Shown one piece after another: positions 1 through 11,585 of a stretch of 64,000 nucleotides of DNA. A program made the translations under genes and the position numbers. The notes under the pieces are model-generated. The model ran no database searches. It worked only from the letters and a program-made list of their open reading frames with translations, and was not told where the DNA came from. Where the stretch lies: contig NC_088300.1 in the NCBI RefSeq assembly GCF_032854445.1, positions 53,110,984 through 53,174,983 of the forward strand, given 5' to 3'. This DNA comes from Liolophura sinensis. Taxonomy: Eukaryota; Mollusca; Polyplacophora; Chitonida; Chitonidae. Every line of letters starts with the position of its first letter. Positions within the stretch are counted from its first letter, which is position 1.

Positions 1-1801
1 GCAGACTTAATCTATGGAAATTCTCTTTTCTCCCAAGAAACTCAAAACCTGTATTATAAACTTTTTACCAAGAATAAAACATTGGACATTTTTACCTTAA
101 AGTAAAAGAAAGGTAGGATGTGAAGTAAGGTTCATAATACAGACAACTGAAAACTATGAGCAAAAATACTTTCATTCATTTTTCATTCATTAGTGTTGAA
201 AGGCATTGAACTATTTGAAAACTATGGTGGGCTTTATGAGCCACACCGACGACACTCGGGCGTTACAGCACATTTTTTCCTGATGTTCACCAGAAGGAAG
301 GAATTTTTGGGAACAGTATTTCAGTAATCTTTCACTCATGGATTAAACAACATGAGTTACTACAACATTCAGTTTCTTGACAGAGTTGAAAAAATTTCTT
401 GTGTCTTCAGAGTTCCTAACCTCTGATAGTATGGTTCATAAATGTCCACTTTGATTTTTAGAAGTCTTTTCCTTTAAAAGTAGCTCCCAGGAGATCAGAT
501 AATAGATAATTTTTCACAAATTTCAAAAACTCACTGTTTGCACAAACCCTATATGATCATATTTCGCATCATTTAACTGCTTTGTGTAGCTCAATTGTTT
601 CTATATACTATCCAGGTTTAAAGGTACATTTGTCTTTTAATCATTTTGTCTTATATAACAGCTGTACACTCTTTCTAAAGTACTTACTATTTATATTATT
701 TTTCATTGTGTTTAAATATTTGTTATTGCTGTCGAGCCAATCAGCGGATTTCTATCTGTTGGTTTCTTAATAAATAAACTTAAACCTAAGCATAGGTTTC
801 TTGTGTTGTGTATTGTTCTCTTTTAGATTACACGTTTATATATAACACTAATTCTAATGGCTGAAAATTCTAAACAAATTACGTCTAGACCATTTTGCCA
901 GCAGTTACAAGTCTCACATAGGTGTCTGTGGACCTGTGAACTTCCTGGTAAACATTTGCTACCCTTATTTTTGACCAAAAATGTCACATTTGCCCAAATA
1001 ACCAAACAACGTTACTAAAATCACTTTCTAATTGACATATACGAATCTGTGTGTACATTTTCTGTTCCATCTCCCCCAAGATGGTGTGATTCTCTAGCCA
1101 GTTTTGTACCGGTTACCGTAGAGGGCTAGGTTTCTAGTATGTTGGGAGCGGAGTTGGCGTGACGTGATACCAGGAACTGTCCAGCAAATCTACCCATTAG
1201 CTACCCCTGGACCTCTGCTAAACCAAACAAAGCAGAACGTCACGAACAGGAACATGTACTCGATATTTTCTTCAGTCGCCCTCAGCAATTCAGCTCTAGC
1301 AGATGATTTTGCCATCGATTTAGAACCGGGGGCTTATGGGACGTAGCTCCAACCAAACGATATACCTTTATTGCCCGATTGAGAATTTCTTCATGGCTAG
1401 ACAATGTGATATTGACTCTGCTATACATGACCCACTTCCATTAATTAAAGCTTGGCAGTTCGCAATGGTATATTGAAGTACACTGTTTGGAGGTCCAGTT
1501 AAGGTGAGGGAACGAATCAGTCTTTAACAGTGCCACCAAGTGCGCCTTGAGACACTTTGGTTTACATTGCTGTTCATCCAGTATAAAACTGATTGTTCAA
1601 AAGACTTCTAAATGTCAAACGTTATTGACGCTCGTTAAAAACTTGATATACTTGCATTATACAATCTAATGGAACGTGAGGGTTTTTTTGTCAGCAGTCA
1701 AGACAGTAAACGGTAACATGTATAAATTAATGCCTATTTTCCAGGATATTTTCTGTCAGGTGGGCGTTATTTAACTCCACTGTTACGACCAGCATACACG
1801 G
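1..1801. other. No gene recognised
   Basis: AT-rich sequence with only short open frames on both strands. The 61-codon frame at 1164-1346 (+) reads like protein but has no recognisable domain and no convincing splice sites. I see no tandem repeat or SINE here. Confidence 0.5.
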
Positions 1802-2304
1802 GAGCTTAAGACGCGACTCAGCTCAACTGATCGCATGGATGAGGCCTCAGTCGCCGATGACCATGCGTCTTTTAAGATTGAACTGCATTCACGTTACATT
1901 CCCAGTGGTCGCGTGGTTATTTTGTATACAGGATTTCTTATGACCCGATACAACGATTAAGCTGACTTGCGCTGGGTCTGAAGCTCTCCAACATGAATGC
2001 TTTTTAACAATAGAAGTAGAAGAGGAGCTCACCACAGACCGTTTGGTCAAAGCAAATGCAAAACTCTGAAGTCTTAAGATTGACATACAAGGAACCTTAG
2101 AGGCCCAACTCAACTCAACACAACCGTTGCGCCTGGTCCTAATCGCTCGTATATGCGAAACAAAGAAGCGATTCAACTCTAAATGTTATATATACTCCAG
2201 TCTTTACGTGTATATGCCGGTCAGCCTTAAAGTCGTATGTCCGTCAGCGACTCGGGCCAAATCCCTATGGCCAGCTGAGTTGAGTTGAGTTGTGTCTTAA
2301 GCTC
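1802..2304. mobile_element. MITE-like element with ~28-bp terminal inverted repeats
   Basis: The first 28 bases (1802-1829, starting GAGCTTAAGAC) and the reverse complement of the last 28 bases (2277-2304, ending GTCTTAAGCTC) agree at 24 of 28 positions. The ~500-bp interior has no transposase frame. A further copy of the motif CAACTCAACTCAACACAA lies inside at about 2106-2123, so the element may be nested or internally rearranged. No target duplication could be recognised at the borders. This is the layout of a non-autonomous DNA transposon, but the superfamily is not assignable. It could instead be an inverted duplication of a CAACT-rich repeat. Confidence 0.5.
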
Positions 2305-3029
2305 TGGTGCAAGCCAAACTTAATTAAGGCTCCAGAGTGTCTGTGGTTATCTCTTCTTCTTCCTCTTCTTCCTATTGATAAGCAGCATATATGCTGGATT
2401 CATTTTACATCAAAAAAAGACTACTTTGTGTCAAGAAATGTAGGCTTTTCTCAACAGCAGTTCACAGCTACAATATAAATAAAACTTTTAATAATATTAA
2501 AGTTCTTTTGGTTGTACTTCCCGAGCATAGTGGAAATTATGGAGCTGAAAACTGGTAAATAGAGCAGTGGTCAGTCAGATCCTATTTTTGTGAGACCCTC
2601 GTTTGATAAATAGTGTAGAGCTCAGTCACTTTTCACATTTCAACTCCGTGTATAAAACAGAATGTAACCGTGAATAACCACAATAGTATTACTAAAACAG
2701 CATTAACTTTTTGTTAATCTGGAGAAACTTTGGTAAGACTCAGGCAAAACTGGAAGATCCCGTTTTCAGCGTAAAACAGCGTCATTGTCACATAACACTA
2801 TTGTAATAAAGTTCTCTGAACAGGAACAGATACTCTTCGTGTTATCTCCATGCATTGTTACCGGATTAAATCAGTTTGACTTAGGTAAAGGCCACACAGC
2901 TACTTTGACAGTCTCTGATCTCAGAATCGATCTCCGCTCGTAATCATCAGCGTTATTGGAGCTTGTCTCCTCTGTAATGGCCTCACTCGTCAGAAGTCGT
3001 TCAGCACAGGACAACATTTCCGGAGACAC
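2305..3029. other. No gene recognised
   Basis: Only short shadow frames. A 93-codon minus frame runs out of the adjoining minisatellite and is not supported as a gene. Confidence 0.45.
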
Positions 3030-3790
3030 TTCCAAGAAAATGTCAGGCAAATGTGCCGCGGGCGATGCAAGCAGAACGTAAGCAAATGTGGTGAGGGCCA
3101 ATGAGAAGAGTGTGTACAAATGGGCTGAGGGCACTCGAGGAGAGCGTTTCAAATGTGGTGAGGGCCAGTGGGAACAGGGTGAACATTTGTGAAAGCAAAT
3201 GAAGTGAGGACTTGTGGGAAGAGTGATTGAGAGGGGGGTTGAATGTGCTGAGAGCCATTGGGGGATCTAATGTAAGTGTACTGAGGTTCAGTGCGAAGAG
3301 TGTGCACAAATGTGCTGAGGGCCATTGGTGGGGAGAACAAATGTGCTTACGGCCTTTGGGGAGAGCGTGTGCAAATGTACTAAGGGCGGTTTAGGAAGAG
3401 CGCATGCAGATGTACTGAGGGCCAATGGGAAGAGTGTGGACAAATGTCCTGAGGGCCATTCGGCTAGAGCGTGTGTAAATGCGTTCAGGACCATTGGGGG
3501 ACGGCGAAAGCAAATGAGCTGAGGACTGTGATGTACAAATGGGTGGGTACAAATGTGATGAAGCCATCACAAAGATCGGATTCATTCCAGGAGAGCACAT
3601 GTATATGTGCTGTGAGCCATTTGGGAAGAACCTACGAAAATGTGCAGAAGGCCATCCCAGGAAAGCGAAATCAAAAATGTGCCGAGTGCCTTTCGAAGAG
3701 AGCATATGGAAACATGCAAATGGCCATTCCAATGAAATGGATGTAAGTGTTTTTGAAAGCATTTAGGTAGAGGTGGTACAAATGGTGTGC
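3030..3790 (+). repeat. Degenerate ~34-bp minisatellite
   Basis: About 20 diverged copies of a 34-36-bp unit whose core is CAAATGTGCTGAGGGCCATT followed by GGGAAGAGTGTG. Well-aligned neighbouring copies run between about 3300 and 3510. Units near both ends are more diverged and some are shortened (14-25 bp near 3525-3550). The open frames on both strands here (for example 3391-3762 minus) result from the repeat lacking stop codons and are not taken as genes. Confidence 0.8.
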
Positions 3791-3837
3791 AACAGGTATC
3801 CACGTACACTTGTGGCAGGTTATAAAGTATCTTTATA

Positions 3838-3871
3838 ATCGCCTGTCGTTCTTCGCAGGACGACAGGCGAT
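3838..3871. repeat. Perfect 12-bp inverted repeat, 10-nt loop
   Basis: ATCGCCTGTCGT at 3838-3849 is mirrored exactly by ACGACAGGCGAT at 3860-3871. AT-rich flanks (TTTATA on the left, ATAAAA on the right) extend the pairing if one base is bulged. It may be the end or the centre of a foldback element; no element borders could be defined. Confidence 0.6.
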
Positions 3872-5310
3872 ATAAAATAACAAAAGGTCCAATCGGAATT
3901 GGCTTACATCAAACATGTTTAAATTAATCAAATTAACATAATGAAATAAACCGTCTGAAAGAGGAAAATTATACGAAAAATAGCACGTCTACAGGTATAG
4001 CCATGTAAAAGCAAGCATGCGGCTTTAGTGCGACCTTATACAAGTCACACCTTGAGAGTTAGGTAATGCTCGTTACAAAACCCTGGCTTCTGGCGTCGAT
4101 ATCAGTACAACAGAAAAAGGAGTCATCTGCCAAGCTTTTCGATGGAGAGCTCTCAAATCTGAAATTCAAGTCCTCAAAAGTTGAGCAGAGAATCTTATCA
4201 CACTCTCGGTTGGTAAAAGTCAACCATTACCGGTAGAAAGAGGGTCTCGTGTGGGCCGAGGTCTTCTACAATAATCAGCGCTCGTCTTCGTCCTAATTTG
4301 TCTGGACGTCAAAAAATAGAAAGCATTGACGGTCACTTCCGGAAAATCTTCCCAGAAAATGTCTTTCAAGAGTGCCTTAGGGAAAATTTGTGTAGGGAGC
4401 ATTGAGGTCAATGGGTTGGTGAAGATCACGCGTCATCGTCGGCTGACATGTCTGAAAGTCTTCACTTTAGGCTCGCACGTAAGACTAAAATTTGGTTCCC
4501 TCAATGAAACTTTCATTACATTAACTTCTAGTATAGTATTTCTTTAAAAATCTTTTTATTGTCATTTCATTTTCTTGTCCCTTTGCTAGATTTGCATAAA
4601 TTGGAATAAAGATGTTGAAGTCACGCAAACGTGATCAAATCTCCTCCTAAAAATTTGTGAGAAAATTCGCACTTTTGATCGGAAAAAATCCTAGTTTCTC
4701 CATTTAACTCTTCTTTCCTACGAAGAACATTTACTGAAGGATTAAGTGAAAATGTTACAAATCCATGTCCTCTTAAAGTCAAAGGGTCTATTTATTTTAT
4801 GTTCAAGAATGTTAATTTTATTGCTTTTTAACTGATGTCAGCACAAAGGCATGACGCTTCACTAAACATGGCATAGCTACAAGAATAAGACTGGCTCTTC
4901 AGCCAAAGTTGCCAGCCTGCTGGTAATGGAAAGTTAGCCATGCGTTCCTGGGAACGGATGTCCGTGACACTTTTCTCTACGATTGTGCCACACTTCGTCT
5001 GATAAGGAAACAAACCTAATGAAGCAAAGGCAAGTCGACATTGCCCAACTCCAAAAAGTCCAGTATAAAATCAGTGGAGAGTTTTATCAGTACGCTCCAT
5101 GTTCAGCCATGAGTGAGACACGACTGTGATCTAACCATGTTTCGTAACGTTGGGAGAATGAATAAGACAGTATCAGCAGTTTGAAGTGCAGTGAATTAAA
5201 GCCTTTGAAAACTAAATAAAAGATTTAATTTCTCTTTAACACTTGACTAACATGCCGTATTACCGTGGTTTTTGAGGGTAACATTTAAAAGATTATTTTT
5301 ACAAGGAGAT
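3872..5310. other. No gene recognised
   Basis: Only frames of about 60-75 codons without splice support. The minus frame at 4828-5013 reads like protein (a WQLWLK stretch, several Cys) but matches nothing I know. Confidence 0.45.
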
Positions 5311-5312
5311 GG

Positions 5313-5507
5313 GTACTTCCTCTGGGGGGTGGGGTTAAACCTACGGGCATTTTAAATGAGGAGGGGATGAAAAAACTAAACGTAGTTTAAGTCAGGGGTT
5401 AAATGCCAGTGTATTTTAATGGGACGGGTAAAACTGTGCGCAGTTCAATACGGGGATTAAAACTGAACATAGTTCAATAGAGAGATTACAAGTGCGATGT
5501 AATTTGG
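5313..5507 (+). repeat. Degenerate ~30-bp tandem repeat
   Basis: About six diverged copies of a unit resembling GGGGATTAAAACTGAACATA followed by GTTCAATA, of 27-34 bp each. Recognisable anchors are the GGGRTTAAA starts near 5330, 5395, 5423 and 5454. Confidence 0.5.
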
Positions 5508-6924
5508 AAATATTAATTTTCAAGCTTCACAAGGTGCAACTAAATGTGTCCGGCGCCAACTTTAACTTTTCTTCTGACAGGATTTGGAATTGTTCACTCA
5601 CCAGACCAAATATAGTAAGTTATCAAATTTCGAAATTTAACGACTTGTAGACAGGTTTTATTTTTTATCAGAAGTATGGACAAATTAATAAATTCATCCA
5701 AGTCATTCAGGAATATTCACGGATATATTATAGATTGAGACGATAACAGAGTGTTAGCAACAAAAAGTAGCACACTTCAAAATTTTCCAGTACCGTAATA
5801 GCAAGAAAGCAAGATTCCAAAATGATATTAAACGCTTGGTATCCAGAGACGAAAGGCTAAACGGTCAGACAGATATGAAATGTTTATCAGGCTGTCAAAG
5901 AGAAGGATTGAAATATGTACCACGATTGTGTCGCCAACAGCCAGATGGGAAATCTATAATGGCGTGATTTATACCATACTTCGGTAACGACACAATCTAT
6001 TTAAAAAAATCCTCCAGATTTCGTTAAGAGTTGATTGGAAATTCTTTTCTGTCATAAAACACGCGTCGATAAAGACGCGCACAGTACGTGAGTGAGGTTA
6101 GACTGCAGTTCGCAGTTAGCGGATAGCTAACCTTGATAAGTCAGTCGGTACCACAGAGAGATCTTGTTTCTAGGCCAGAGAGGCTATATCTTACATTCCC
6201 ATCTTGGAAATATCAGTCATAGAAAAAATACCTTTTCGCTCTTATAATATGAAACAAGTTTGAACCAGTTATACAACAATCTGTTTTCCTACGCTTTGTG
6301 CATCAGCATAGCGGATATCGTGTAAACTGGTAATTGGGAAACCCAAACTGCCCAATTGATGTAAGATGAAATCGTTCTCGGAATGGGAGCCCATTTACAG
6401 ACAATTTACAATCTGCAGGATATCGTAGTTAGGAAGAGAGATTTAGCACCACTTGATGCTCGGCGGGACTTTATCAAAACCGTTTAGAGTGAATGTCCGC
6501 TGAAGTTGAATAGGATGTCTGGCAGAAAGTCGCCAGGTTACAGAGATTATGTACGCGTTTGTCAGCAATAATCACGCAGTAAAATTTCATCTGGCGACAG
6601 CGAGCATTGATATGGTGGGCCTGCAATGTCAGTAAATCGTAGCTATTGAGGATTTGATTGTCGGATTTTGACCGATAGGTTCAGTTTTGTCAATGATAAG
6701 CGTCATGGGATAGTTGAACATTACTGTTGACTGTATGTGTCAGACGTCAGGTGTTGTCTGTCGGTTGTCATGCCTCCCACGCTCTGTTCCAAACACATTT
6801 GGCGACTTATCAGTGCTTGACTTTAAACCTAAGGGCGGACTTGTACCGATCACACACACACACACATTTATAAACATATCAGTAAAGCATTCTCCTCGTA
6901 TCTCGGGTGGGGACAAAGACATCA
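5508..6924. other. No gene recognised
   Basis: AT-rich DNA without a supported gene. A short (CA)n run occurs at about 6851-6866. No clear SINE or tandem array. Confidence 0.45.
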
Positions 6925-6932
6925 CCATCTCA

Positions 6933-7289
6933 TTAGAATGGGTGAGTGTTTAGGGTTTAACGTCGTACTTAACAACTTTTCAGTTATATGACCACGAAAG
7001 AGTCCTTAGAGCGAATATACGTGTAATGTGGCTCCTTGTTGCAGGCCGCATTTCCCAACGCTCTTTTATCTAGCGCTGCGTTAATGAGACGACTTACCGA
7101 AGGCTAGTAAGGCGCCCCACCCGAGGTGACGGATACGGGTCAACCAGTCGTTTCACTAACCCTTAATGCTGAACGCCAGAACGCTATATCTTCCACTTTT
7201 AAGGTCTTAGGTGTGACCCTACCCAGGATTGACCCTGGATCTACCTTCCCCGAAGCCGACGCTCTACCAACTGAGCAATAGGGGCGGGT
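6933..7289 (-). mobile_element. tRNA-derived SINE, near full length
   Basis: Read on the minus strand it begins with a tRNA-like head. A box A is visible as TGCTCAGTTGGTAGAG (plus 7263-7278), and a box B-like GGTCAATCC lies near 7223-7238, one base short of the usual form. The element ends with a tail containing TTAAGTACGACGTTAAACCC at about 6957-6976. CCATCTCA occurs on both sides (6925-6932 and 7290-7297), fitting an 8-bp target duplication. A second copy of the same family is at 47408-47747. Being tRNA-headed, it would be transcribed by RNA polymerase III and mobilised by a partner LINE (family knowledge). The exact family name is not certain. Confidence 0.8.
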
Positions 7290-7319
7290 CCATCTCACGA
7301 AAGCATATATTGCAATCCC

Positions 7320-7915
7320 AACACATGGCGATGATATCCCAAGCCCACCAGAGGAAGGCATTTTACAGACCCAAAGGAAGAAGACATTTTACAGGCCCAA
7401 CAGACGAAGACATTACGATCCCACCAGACGAAGGCATATTACAGGCCCACCAGACGGAGGCATGTTACAGGCGCCCCACCCGAGTTATCACCATACAAAG
7501 ACATTACAATCTCACCAGAGGAAGACATTACAATCTCACCATACAAAGACATTACTAAGACATTGCAATCCCACCAGACGGAGATTTTGAAATCCCACCA
7601 GACGGAGATTTTACAATCCCACCAAACGGGGACGTTTCAGGAACATCAGACGAAGACATTACATTACCACGAGACGAACACATTGTAATCGCACCAGACG
7701 AAGGAATTCCAATCTTACCAGACCAAAACATTACAACCACACCAGACGAAGGCATTACGTCCATGGGGTTAGCCCGCCAGCACCGCGCAATGACCCAAGA
7801 GCCTCCCGCCAAACGAAGACATTACAATCTCACCAGACCAAGATATTACAGGCCCATCAGACGAAGGCATTACAACCTCACCAGAGGAAGATCTTACAAT
7901 CTTTAACGTTACAAC
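7320..7915 (+). repeat. ~24-bp minisatellite
   Basis: About 25 copies of a unit resembling AGACGAAGACATTACAATCC followed by CACC, with variants ending in CAGGCCCACC. Because 24 is divisible by three, many copies stay in one frame and give repetitive open frames on both strands (SPSGGI repeats on minus, 7555-7812). Frame changes, stops and irregular spacers argue against translation. The array starts about 30 bp from the head of the SINE at 6933-7289. Confidence 0.8.
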
Positions 7916-10900
7916 CAACATTGAGGTAACTTTAATTGTTCAACAATTATTGACTCACTGAGAGTAAACCATTATTCAAAGTGATACACAACGCGTGACC
8001 ACGCACGAAATCCCTGCTGTTGATATAGACTGATATAAAATAGATTGTTTATGAACATCGAGTCATTTCCAGGCTTAGGGCCTATAATAAACACGAGTTT
8101 ATACATTGCATTCGTTGCTCATATGCTATTAGTTGAGAAACCTACAAACTAGGACGTAGAGATCATGAATACTTTCCATTTTTTGTTACACCTTCTCCTG
8201 GGATGAACTCCCACACTTAGTAAAAAATGCATTTTCTAAAAGACAAATTGAAGAATTCTAAGACAAGATGTACCTCGATAATAACAATAGACGTAGCTCT
8301 CCCAATCGTTACCGGTTCTCCAATCATCTGAGCGACAATACTGGACCACTAAGGCGTTTAGTAGCCCTGTACACGGAAGCAATTCCATAGATTGCTTCGC
8401 TCTAATGCTGTGATCTTAAGGTCATGGACCATACATTTGACAACTCAGGCAGCAGTATGCCATTAATAACAGAGTAATAGACGAAAATAGAAAATAGCAC
8501 GTCATCTGTAGATGATGGTTTTCTCATGTACCATGGTTGGAATTGCGATGTAGTGGAAAGGGTTTCAAGAGGTATAGGTAATAAAGGCCGTGGGTTTAAT
8601 GCAGCTTTCTTAAGGGCAGTGGGGGTGTAGCACAATCGGTACAGTGACTTCTACTGAGGTTACAATATGAACTGGCCCTAATTTAGTACTTATGTGCGAT
8701 CATACAGATAATATGTGACCACACTTTACATGTCACCAGGTAATATATGACCAGACAATATGTTACAAGATAATATGTAATCAGATACTATATAAATGTC
8801 ATTTATCGACAACTGCATGGGGAGTTAAACCAGGCAGTGTGATAGTTGACAAGTCGACACAAACGTTACAGATGACGTCCGGCCTCTTGTTATGTTACCT
8901 CAACATTAGGGTTTTATTGAAACTTCTCATGCAAATGCTTAAATGGCAGCAATGAACACACCTCCTGACACAATGTCTTAAGCGGAAAAAGATAATAAAA
9001 CTAGTGATGTTTATTGTAATTTACCAGAAGCTAACAATCACAGGGAGTAAAAGAAATACACAGTAAAACGAAATTATAATATAAAAGACTACAGCACAGA
9101 AGTCCGACAAAACTCATACATTACAAATTGCAAGTTATTGCCTCCAGCTCAGACCAAAATAAATAGGAGCTGTCAATATCAAGTTTTTTGATGTATTTTG
9201 TAAACATTATGAATAATTTAATCAAAATAGCACGCACCACAAAAAGAAACTAATCAAGCAGTCAAGTTTTAAATGGGTAACTTGATTTCAGATTGATCAC
9301 ATTCCTGTAGTCAGGATCTTCCCACCTCCGCCCACTTCGTAGTTTCCACAGTTGACTTTATATATACGAGATGAGAACAGATTTGCCGTAAGCCATGATT
9401 TCCAGGTATTTCCTACAGGAAAAATCTAACTTAGACCAAGGCATTCATATCTCGCTATCACTACGATGAAACTAAAGATGATGACAGCCATGTTCAGCGA
9501 CCGTCTATTATACAGAAGCTGTGCATTATTTAAACACTGCTTTGTTATTAATGAATATCATATCGAGTCTATCATACTCTCTCATGACCTGTAAGTAGGC
9601 CGTAGACACTCATTATGTCCTCTCCAGTGGGGGCGTATGTATTCGGTAAAGAGTTCTACATATTATTTTATTAGATTTAATTTCAAAGACTTAAACACAG
9701 TAAGCTGGTTGAGATAGGAGATAGAGGCCTATTGTTCACGATGGCAGGCGCCTTAAGATGTACAACTGACATTCTATTCACTAGAGGCAAATGGGTCAGG
9801 GAATAAATCTATATAAAGAATCTAATCAACAGTAAAACGTGGAATAGTAAAGCCATAATCACTAGGTATTTCCTGAAAATGTCAAAAGTATGAAACATCA
9901 AACCGATAAAATGTCCTCTTTCCGGACAGTCGAGGACCCAAAAGAGCCTCCACAGCACGTGTTTTCATTGTGTTGCATCAGTTCAAGGACAGGCCGTTGG
10001 GCCAGTGAACTGTCCCTCTAGCGGATACATAGAGGGGAGGCAACTGGGCTGTTTTGACTATATCCGTCAACACAGGAACACGTTCCTTAATTATGTCCAA
10101 CTATACACAAATGATGTCAATCCCATCTTGACAATGACTGACATTAAAGCTGATGGGGTTATCAGATCAATCAGGTTTACCTGTGCTAAGTTCATACCCT
10201 ACAACTACTTGCCATCAGACACATTATATATTGCGATATGAAAGCTGCAAAACACCAATATATCAAATGGAAAATACAGATAAGTAAATTAGAGCTGGCA
10301 TCGTAGGTTACTGTCATTGGGCAACGATAATGAAAGTTTGAAAATCTGGATTCGACAATCGCTTTATGAAAATATTTAAAAAAATTTCAATTCATTCCGT
10401 TGTTAACTTACCGTCTTACAATGATTATGTGTTGTATTTTTTGGAAATATAATGCATGCAAACTATGGATGGTAGATTAAGCGCAACACTAATCTACGTC
10501 CCCGTCCTCTTGCCAATAATTATATGATATTTATTGTTAAAAATATATTTTACTGCATAAATTCTGTGAAATACTTATCTCCAGATAAGGAACAGAAATG
10601 TAACATTTCAGACATGAAGAGAAATCTATTCGAGGTTACACGGCACGTCTGTAAAATTCAACAGGGATATGTTTTGATCGCGTAAACCGAAGCAATACTT
10701 AATTAGATACGAATATGCAGATCCATATCTACCATGCCATCGGGTTTACTTACTCCCCGTAGAGTCGAATTAGCAACAACAATATTATGCTGTTGCGCAA
10801 TAGAAGTCCAAAAGCTGTTCACATTCACAGATTTGTGGTTAATTTTGGCTCGTACATCAGCCATAGTGAAATGACAAATAATCAGTCCATTTGTTAGATT

Positions 10901-11400
10901 GAATTAGGAAATGAATTCCGTGTAAATCAATGACGATAATATGGAAACAATATTATATCCTCTCTGCCTAATGCATTTTGTGACCTTATTTAGAAGTTTG
11001 AAAAGATAATATAACTGTGTCCCTGTATAGAAATGCACATTTGGGAAAGTGAATCAGAAGATTGCTGAATAATAACTCTAAAAGAACCTTGTAAATATTC
11101 GGCGCGTCTAATAGATGACAAAAATATCCAAAATTCAGTATAAGCCGTTAGAATGTACAGCTGTATGGTAAAGCAGTCTTTCTTCCTTAACTCCGTCTGG
11201 GACAATTTCATTTGGGAATAAATGTGAGAAATGATTACTTCGTTAAAGAAAAGAAAATTTTACCACTTGTTTTATTATTTTATCATAACGAGTCATTTAA
11301 ACACCAATATCATTTGCAAGATGAGAGTGAGTTTCTTCACCTCGCTGATCTGGGCTAGGACAGTAAAGGTGGCTCGACTAGAATTTATTTATTAATATAT
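7916..11400. other. No gene recognised
   Basis: Long AT-rich stretch without supported exons. Two similar short segments (about 9390-9425 and 9848-9885, sharing AGGTATTTCCT) hint at an old duplication. A 79-codon frame at 10005-10241 (+) has no domain I recognise. Confidence 0.4.
8705..8794 (+). repeat. Degenerate 15-bp tandem repeat
   Basis: About five copies of a unit close to CAGATAATATGTGAC. One copy is separated from the rest by about 17 bp of unrelated sequence. Confidence 0.5.
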
Positions 11401-11456
11401 GAATGAATGAATGAATGAATGAATGAATGAATGAATGAATGAATGAATGAATGAAT

Positions 11457-11495
<39 letters not shown>

Positions 11496-11585
11496 TTTGA
11501 TGTTTTACGTCGTACTCAAGAATATTTCACTTACACGACCACACGGCCAGCATTACGTTGGGAGGAATCCGGGCAGAGGGCTCGA
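11401..11585 (-). mobile_element. 5'-truncated V-SINE with compound microsatellite tail
   Basis: On the minus strand, 11585 to about 11499 gives a V-domain end (compare CGGTTTCCTCCCAC in the intact copy at 40016-40287) and then the tail GAAATATTCTTGAGTACGAC. After the tail comes (AAAT)n at about 11457-11498 and then (ATTC)n, read on plus as 14 GAAT units at 11401-11456. The tRNA head is missing. The two-phase tail suggests that a second repeat motif grew at the end of the poly-AAAT tail. No clear target duplication was found. Confidence 0.75.

Noticed and set aside
3391-3762. 123-codon minus frame in the 34-bp minisatellite
   Set aside because: Same cause: absence of stops in the repeat unit, with frames open on both strands.
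7229-7290. Possible true tRNA gene
   Set aside because: The box A and box B motifs belong to the SINE head, followed by a SINE body with target duplication; no complete cloverleaf with an acceptor stem was found.
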